64,000 nucleotides of DNA, taken from Legionella steelei. Lineage in GTDB: Bacteria; Pseudomonadota; Gammaproteobacteria; Legionellales; Legionellaceae. The notes under the pieces were generated by a model. That model searched no databases. It worked only from the letters and a program-made list of their open reading frames with translations, and was not told the DNA's origin. A program made the position numbers and the translations under genes. Every line of letters starts with the position of its first letter. Positions within the stretch are counted from its first letter, which is position 1. This document shows, one piece after another, positions 58,967 through 64,000 of this stretch. The stretch is taken from positions 186,637 through 250,636 of the forward strand of contig NZ_LNYY01000021.1 in NCBI RefSeq assembly GCF_001468005.1, in the 5' to 3' direction.

Positions 58967-60125
58967 CTATGTTCCAAGTATGTTTCGCAATCATATATTC
59001 TTCATTTGTTGGGATGACGCTGACCCTAATTTTACTTTCATTATCACTAATAATAACCGAATTCATTTCATTAGCTTGATCATTAATTTTAATGCCCAAC
59101 CAACTAAGTTGTTCGCAGATTTTTTTGCGGATAATTGCTGCATTTTCACCAATTCCTGCAGTAAATACCAATGCATCACATCCTTTGAGTGCGGTAGATA
59201 AAGAGCCCACTTCAAGTGCAGCTCGATAACAAAATAAATCAATGGCTTCTTGTGCATTGACATCAGAGTTTGCTAATAGCTCACGTACATCATTACTGAT
59301 GCCGGAGACTCCTAGTAAACCGGATTCTTTATAAAGTAAATGTTCCATTTCTTTGGGAGAATATTTTTTTTCTTGGATCAGGTATAAAATAACGCCAGGA
59401 TCGATGCGTCCGCAGCGAGTTCCCATCATCAATCCATCCAATGCGGTAAATCCCATCGAGGTGGCAACACTTTGGCATTGATACATAGCACACATACTCG
59501 CGCCATTACCTAAATGAGCCACTATGACGCGTTTATTTCCAGTCTCACCCATATGTTGTGTCATGACGGAGGCAATGTATTCATAAGAAATTCCATGAAA
59601 CCCATAACGAAGTACCCCTTCATCAGTTAACTTTCTTGGAATAGCAAAAAGGGTTGCCAGTTTTTCTTGAGTACGATGAAATGTGGTATCAAAGCATGCG
59701 ACTTGGGGCAATTTAGGGTAAATCGTTTTGATGATTCTGATGGCTTCCAGATTATGTGGTTGATGCAAGGGGGCTAATGGATTCAAACTAGCCATAGTTT
59801 TCATGGCTTCATCAGTCACTAATGTGGGATGAAAGAAATACATCCCTCCATGTACTACTCGATGTCCTACTGCTGTTAAAGTCATGGAATTGGATAGTTG
59901 CTCAAACCAGTCAAAAAATGATTTTAGTCCTGCTTCATGTCCTTGGGATACAATCTTCTGTTTGAAAATATGCGCATGGGTTGCATTAAGTATCGTTAAA
60001 TAAGGCGACTCAAAAAGACCTTCAATCTCACCATGATAAAGCAAATTGAGTTTTTGCTGACAAGCAAACAGTGAAAATTTAATGCTCGAAGAGCCTGAAT
60101 TAATCACTAAGATGACTTTATGCAT
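58953..60125 (-). CDS. ackA: Acetate kinase
   Basis: Interconverts acetyl phosphate + ADP and acetate + ATP. The 390 residues include NSGSSSIKF (phosphate loop), GHRVVHGG, the FDTTFH segment with the catalytic aspartate, HLGNGASMCA and FTAGIGENAA. The start directly follows the pta stop without a gap. In this island the acetyl phosphate may come from phosphoketolase as well as from acetyl-CoA, so the enzyme would yield ATP. Confidence 0.96.
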   Translation of the reverse strand: MHKVILVINSGSSSIKFSLFACQQKLNLLYHGEIEGLFESPYLTILNATHAHIFKQKIVSQGHEAGLKSFFDWFEQLSNSMTLTAVGHRVVHGGMYFFHPTLVTDEAMKTMASLNPLAPLHQPHNLEAIRIIKTIYPKLPQVACFDTTFHRTQEKLATLFAIPRKLTDEGVLRYGFHGISYEYIASVMTQHMGETGNKRVIVAHLGNGASMCAMYQCQSVATSMGFTALDGLMMGTRCGRIDPGVILYLIQEKKYSPKEMEHLLYKESGLLGVSGISNDVRELLANSDVNAQEAIDLFCYRAALEVGSLSTALKGCDALVFTAGIGENAAIIRKKICEQLSWLGIKINDQANEMNSVIISDNESKIRVSVIPTNEEYMIAKHTWNIVETN

Positions 60126-61517
60126 TTAATTGTTCCCCTTATGACGCACATAAGCTAAAGCCAGTGCACAAGACGCTTTACGTGAGATATCATCACTTCC
60201 ACGGCTGGTTAAAATAATAGGGATTTTTGCACCCATCACGATACCAGCAGCTTCCATGCCAGACAGATAAGTCATTTCTTTATAGAGCATATTGCCTGAT
60301 TCAATATCAGGTACAATGATAATGTCAGCATCGCCAGCGACATTTGATCTAATCCCTTTTTCACGTGCGGCTTCAATAGAAATGGCATTATCAAATGCAA
60401 GTGGCCCATCTACAATGGCGCCCGTTATCTCATCTCGGTCAGCCATTTTACTTAATGCGGCAGCATCGAGGGTGGATTGCATTTTTTCATTGACCGTTTC
60501 AACAGCACAAACAATGGCAACTTTTGGGGTACCAAAACCTAAAGTCCGAAACAAATCAATTGCATTTTGAGTAATGTCCTTTTTTTCTTGTAAATTAGGT
60601 TGAATATTAAGTGCTGCATCAGAGAGAAATAAAGGTTTGGAATAATTAGGAGCCTCTACATAAAAGACATGACTCATCCTTCGTCCAGTAAGCAACCCAG
60701 TTTCTTTATGTACAACGGGCCCCATCAATTCATCGGTGTGGATTTTTCCCTTCATTAGAGCTTCTACTTTACATTCTCGTGCAAGCTGCACTGCAACCTC
60801 AGCAGCCTCCTGACTATGTTGGGTTGGAATAATTTCGTAGGCAGAAATATCCAGATTGGCTTCAATGGCAGCGGCCAGAATTTTATCTTTTGGACCAACC
60901 AGAATAGGGATGATGATGTTTTCTTTAGCTGCATCGATAGCCCCTTGTAAGGCGAGTTTATCGACTGGATGAACAACAGCGGTTTTAAGAGGGGCAAAGT
61001 GTTCTGTCAATTTAATTATATGTCTGTACCAAGCACCTTTAGGTTCCTTAAAAAGAACCTTCGGTAATTCAACCCGTTCTCTTTTTACTTTTAGTGTTGG
61101 GGCAATAACCGTGGCAATACCACTGATTACTGTTTTATCGTGTTGATTCACGCAGTTGCACTCCAAATCAACGATATGGTTTTTAGGATTTTTATCAGTC
61201 ACGGTAACGATAACAGTGACCGCATCACCTGGTACCACGGGAGCAGTAAATTTAAGTGTTTGATCTAAATAAATGGTGCCAGGGCCTGGGAGCTCTGTAC
61301 CAAGCACCGTTGATATGAGTGATGCGCCCCACATCCCTTGGGCGATGATCTTATGGAACATATCATCTTTGGCGTATTCAGCGTCCACATGGGCTGGATT
61401 TACGTCACCTGACATGATGGAAAAAAGTTCAATATCCTTTGGGGTGAGTGTGCGTTTAAGGTGCGCTGAATCACCGATTTTAAGTTCATCAAATGTTTTA
61501 TTTTCGATAAAAGACAT
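60126..61517 (-). CDS. MaoC-phosphate acetyltransferase fusion
   Basis: 463 residues in two domains. The N-terminal MaoC-like hot-dog domain (1-140) has the FSIMSGDVNPAHVD motif and GMWGASLISTVLG helix. The C-terminal phosphate acetyl/butyryltransferase domain (about 160-460) ends with GSDDISRKASCALALA. It is usually annotated as bifunctional enoyl-CoA hydratase/phosphate acetyltransferase. The Pta half links acetyl-CoA and acetyl phosphate with AckA next to it. The MaoC half could hydrate an enoyl-CoA or only bind acyl-CoA. It is 11 bases after fabI. Confidence 0.9.
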   Translation of the reverse strand: MSFIENKTFDELKIGDSAHLKRTLTPKDIELFSIMSGDVNPAHVDAEYAKDDMFHKIIAQGMWGASLISTVLGTELPGPGTIYLDQTLKFTAPVVPGDAVTVIVTVTDKNPKNHIVDLECNCVNQHDKTVISGIATVIAPTLKVKRERVELPKVLFKEPKGAWYRHIIKLTEHFAPLKTAVVHPVDKLALQGAIDAAKENIIIPILVGPKDKILAAAIEANLDISAYEIIPTQHSQEAAEVAVQLARECKVEALMKGKIHTDELMGPVVHKETGLLTGRRMSHVFYVEAPNYSKPLFLSDAALNIQPNLQEKKDITQNAIDLFRTLGFGTPKVAIVCAVETVNEKMQSTLDAAALSKMADRDEITGAIVDGPLAFDNAISIEAAREKGIRSNVAGDADIIIVPDIESGNMLYKEMTYLSGMEAAGIVMGAKIPIILTSRGSDDISRKASCALALAYVRHKGNN

Positions 61518-61528
61518 GTTTGTGCTCC

Positions 61529-62299
61529 TTATCCCATAATGGAGTAACCTGAGTCAACATAATAGACCTGTCCTGTCATATCCATAGAGGCATCACTTAC
61601 TAGAAATGCTGCTAAGTTGCCGACATTTTTAATATCAACCAAACGGTGCAATGGGGATCGTTCTTCTTCTGCTTTAATGTATTCATAAAAATTAGGAATA
61701 CCCAATGCGGCACGTGTTTGAATAGGCCCAGGGGAAATCGCGTTGACTCTTATATTGCTGGGACCTAACTCATAAGCCAGATATCTTACTGATGCTTCTA
61801 ATGCTGCTTTGACTACGCCCATTAAGTTATAATTGAGCACGACTTTTTGGCTGCCATAATAGCTCATAGTCAAGATACTACCACCGTTCTTCATCAAGGG
61901 TGCAGCGTATTTCGACAGTCGAATTAAGGAATGACAGGAGATATCCATAGCCTCCAGGAATCCCTCTTTGGTGCATTCAACCAGTTTATCATCTAAGTCA
62001 GTTTTAGGAGCAAAAGCCATAGAGTGCAACATGAAATCCAGCTTTCCCCATTTTTTTTCAATCGCAGCAAATAATGCAATAATTTCTTCTTCTTGCTGTA
62101 CATCACAAGGAAGAATAAGGGCGGATTTTAATTGCAGGGCTAAAGGACGAACATAAGGTTCTGCTTTGGCATTAAGATAGGTTGTTACTAATTCGGCATT
62201 GGCTCGGCGAAATTGTTCTGCACATCCATAGGCAATACTATGCTCATTGGCAATTCCGGTCACTAAGCCTTGTTTATTATTCAGATCGATTATCATCAT
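61529..62299 (-). CDS. fabI: Enoyl-ACP reductase FabI
   Basis: NADH-dependent short-chain dehydrogenase that performs the last step of the fatty-acid cycle. The 256 residues have the FabI-type cofactor motif GIANEHSIAYG, HSMAFAPK, the active-site YYGSQKVVLNYNLMGVVKAALE (Tyr and Lys) and SPGPIQTRAALGI. It lies within an energy operon rather than a fatty-acid cluster and is likely an additional copy. AAGGATAT precedes the ATG. Confidence 0.92.
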   Translation of the reverse strand: MMIIDLNNKQGLVTGIANEHSIAYGCAEQFRRANAELVTTYLNAKAEPYVRPLALQLKSALILPCDVQQEEEIIALFAAIEKKWGKLDFMLHSMAFAPKTDLDDKLVECTKEGFLEAMDISCHSLIRLSKYAAPLMKNGGSILTMSYYGSQKVVLNYNLMGVVKAALEASVRYLAYELGPSNIRVNAISPGPIQTRAALGIPNFYEYIKAEEERSPLHRLVDIKNVGNLAAFLVSDASMDMTGQVYYVDSGYSIMG

Positions 62300-62336
62300 A
62301 ATATCCTTTTATTTGTAGCGAACGCTTTTTCCAAAT

Positions 62337-64000
62337 TCAAGCTTTAACAGGATCAAGAATCCGATAGGCAAGCAGTTTCACACGGTCACTCAAGAGTGCC
62401 CATATCAGTGCATATCCCCAAACAAACCCAGCCCAACCCCAACCAAGAGGCGGCATAAGAAATCCGTAGACTGCAATGAATGTTGCTATTATTTGGGTAC
62501 CAATTACTGCAAACAGCAAAATCTTTGCGGGGCGTATAGACCAGAACGGGCCTCGTGTGCGGGTAAGAAAGATCGTCAGATGCCCAGCCACTGATAGCAT
62601 TAAATACATCATCGGCTGAAGATGTTGGTGATCGAGATGGAAAACGCGGTCGCCCAGGTAAAACAGTCCAAACGATGCTATGGGGCCGATAGTGCCCAGA
62701 ACTGTGGCAATTCCCAGCACTAGACGCATATTCCAAGCCTCTGGCTCATTTTTATAATGCACATTATCGTATGCAATCGATAAGATGGCGCCATCATTGA
62801 GTAAGGCCAGCATCACAATCATTACCGCAGTTATTGGATAAAAATTAAAGATTAGGATAGCCAATGTCATAAACAAGAGCACTCGCAAGGTCTCAGCAAT
62901 ACGATAGATCGCATAACTGTTCATGCGCTGGAAAATTTTCCGGCTCTCCTTAATTGCGTCTATTATGACTGAGAGACCTGGCGTCATTAACACAATCGAT
63001 GCAGCTGCTCGTGCTGCATCTGTAGCACCTGAAACAGCAATACCGCAATCCGCTTTCTTTAGAGCAGGAGCATCGTTTACTCCATCCCCAGTCATACCCA
63101 CAATGTGACCGAGTTTTTGCAAAATCGTCATAATACGGAATTTATGTTCGGGGAACACTTGAGCAAAACCATCGGCATGTTCAATGGATTCTGATAATTT
63201 AACTGACACTTTTTCTTTAGGGGTATCAAAACCGCTGGCATCGAAAATATTGGTGTCCATGCCTAATTTCTTGGCAGTTTCCGCAGCAATTGCCAATTGA
63301 TCGCCTGTTACCATCTTAACTTTCACACCCATCTGGTTTGCAGTCGCAATGGTTGTCTTGGCATCTTCTCGTGGTGGATCGAATAGAGGCAACACACCAA
63401 GAAATTGCCATTGTCCCTCTTTATCAGCTCGCGCCACACCCAAAGAACGAAAGCCTCGAGCTGCGAATTCATTGACTGCTTTATCTACTTCGGGTTCAAC
63501 TTTTTTCGCATTAATTGACAATGCCAAGATTACCTGTGGAGCACCTTTAGTTACTTTAAATTCTTTCCCATCTGAGGACTTAACAGTGGTTTCAGTCCGT
63601 TTGTGTACTGGATCAAAGGGTTGAAAATGAAGAATCTGGTATTCTTTCAAGACTTCAACATTGTTAAGACCTGCAAGAACCGCCAGATCAATCGTGTCAT
63701 TATCATCCGCACGTGAAGCAAGGGCCGCGTTGAGTATCAAGTTTTCAACTGTAATATTATTAACGCCAAATGGTTCACCTAAAGTGAGCTTATTTTGGGT
63801 AAGCGTTCCGGTTTTATCGGCACAGAGTACATCCACTCCAGCTAATTCCTCTACGGCGGCTAACCGCGTTACCACTGCTTCTTTTTTAGCGAGAAGACGT
63901 GCTCCGACTGCCATGGTCACAGACAACACTGTAGGCATTGCTACAGGAATTGCGGCAACAGTGAGCACCAAGGCAAATTGCAATGTAGTTAAAACTGGAT
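62337..64000 (-). CDS. H+ P-type ATPase, partial (cut at window edge)
   Basis: C-terminal 554 codons of a second plasma-membrane-type H+ ATPase. The frame is open to base 64000 without a start, so the N-terminal third lies outside. It contains PVAMPTVLSVTM, DKTGTLTQNKLT, KGAPQVIL, TGDGVNDAPALKKADCG and the last six membrane helices. It differs widely from the pump at 48707, so the two are not a recent duplication. It is first in the run followed by fabI, maoC-pta, ackA and clc. Confidence 0.93.
   Translation of the reverse strand, partial: PVLTTLQFALVLTVAAIPVAMPTVLSVTMAVGARLLAKKEAVVTRLAAVEELAGVDVLCADKTGTLTQNKLTLGEPFGVNNITVENLILNAALASRADDNDTIDLAVLAGLNNVEVLKEYQILHFQPFDPVHKRTETTVKSSDGKEFKVTKGAPQVILALSINAKKVEPEVDKAVNEFAARGFRSLGVARADKEGQWQFLGVLPLFDPPREDAKTTIATANQMGVKVKMVTGDQLAIAAETAKKLGMDTNIFDASGFDTPKEKVSVKLSESIEHADGFAQVFPEHKFRIMTILQKLGHIVGMTGDGVNDAPALKKADCGIAVSGATDAARAAASIVLMTPGLSVIIDAIKESRKIFQRMNSYAIYRIAETLRVLLFMTLAILIFNFYPITAVMIVMLALLNDGAILSIAYDNVHYKNEPEAWNMRLVLGIATVLGTIGPIASFGLFYLGDRVFHLDHQHLQPMMYLMLSVAGHLTIFLTRTRGPFWSIRPAKILLFAVIGTQIIATFIAVYGFLMPPLGWGWAGFVWGYALIWALLSDRVKLLAYRILDPVKA

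Noticed and set aside
48707-64000. Recent duplication of the two H+ ATPases
   Set aside because: The two proteins differ at many positions outside the core motifs and have different neighbours, so separate acquisition or old divergence is more likely.

Overview
The window looks like Legionella or a very close relative. The evidence is moderate-to-low GC, a GroEL of the HtpB type ending in GGM repeats, a bdhA-patD pair (3-hydroxybutyrate dehydrogenase plus patatin-like phospholipase) of the kind described in Legionella pneumophila, and the gammaproteobacterial def-fmt-rsmB / LysM-dprA-smg-topA divergent block. The genus call rests on recognition of protein families, not on a search.

Left part (1 to about 24.9 kb) is mostly core genome: groEL, dps, motAB joined to a ketone-body/lipid cluster (bdhA-patD-adc), dapA with a very short BamC-like lipoprotein and a DUF1704 metallopeptidase, the def-fmt-rsmB operon with a CPBP membrane protein, dprA-smg-topA, a fused 2-oxoacid dehydrogenase E1 coupled to glutaryl-CoA dehydrogenase, and small secreted or lipoprotein genes. 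A dispersed palindrome (core GTAGCCTGGGTG / CACCCAGGCTAC) sits between genes here, and I saw no copy in the right part.

A tRNA-Pro(GGG) at 24843-24919 marks the change to accessory DNA. A broken ISL3-type transposase lies next to it. From there to the right edge the genes deal mainly with ion, pH, osmotic and energy stress: two CLC proteins, two plasma-membrane-type H+ P-type ATPases (one cut by the window edge), two cation/H+ antiporters, catalase-peroxidase, thioredoxin 2, trehalase, and a glutaminase-plus-FMN glutamate-synthase pair. A MarR-flanked cassette of amidotransferase, GNAT and GCS2-type ligase resembles, but is not identical to, the N-acetylglutaminylglutamine amide (NAGGN) osmolyte system. 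The region also holds debris of a mobile element (frameshifted ardA, ssb-like fragment, possible tyrosine recombinase fragment) and a slipin pseudogene.

The most coherent metabolic idea is in 45.5-62.3 kb. A beta-CASP RNase-like protein, an AMP-phosphorylase-type enzyme and PRPP synthetase are translationally coupled or nearly so. The same island encodes phosphoketolase, acetate kinase and a MaoC-phosphotransacetylase fusion. Together these could turn RNA or nucleotide ribose into acetyl phosphate and ATP, next to ATP-driven proton pumps. The parts are visible in the sequence; the pathway is inference.
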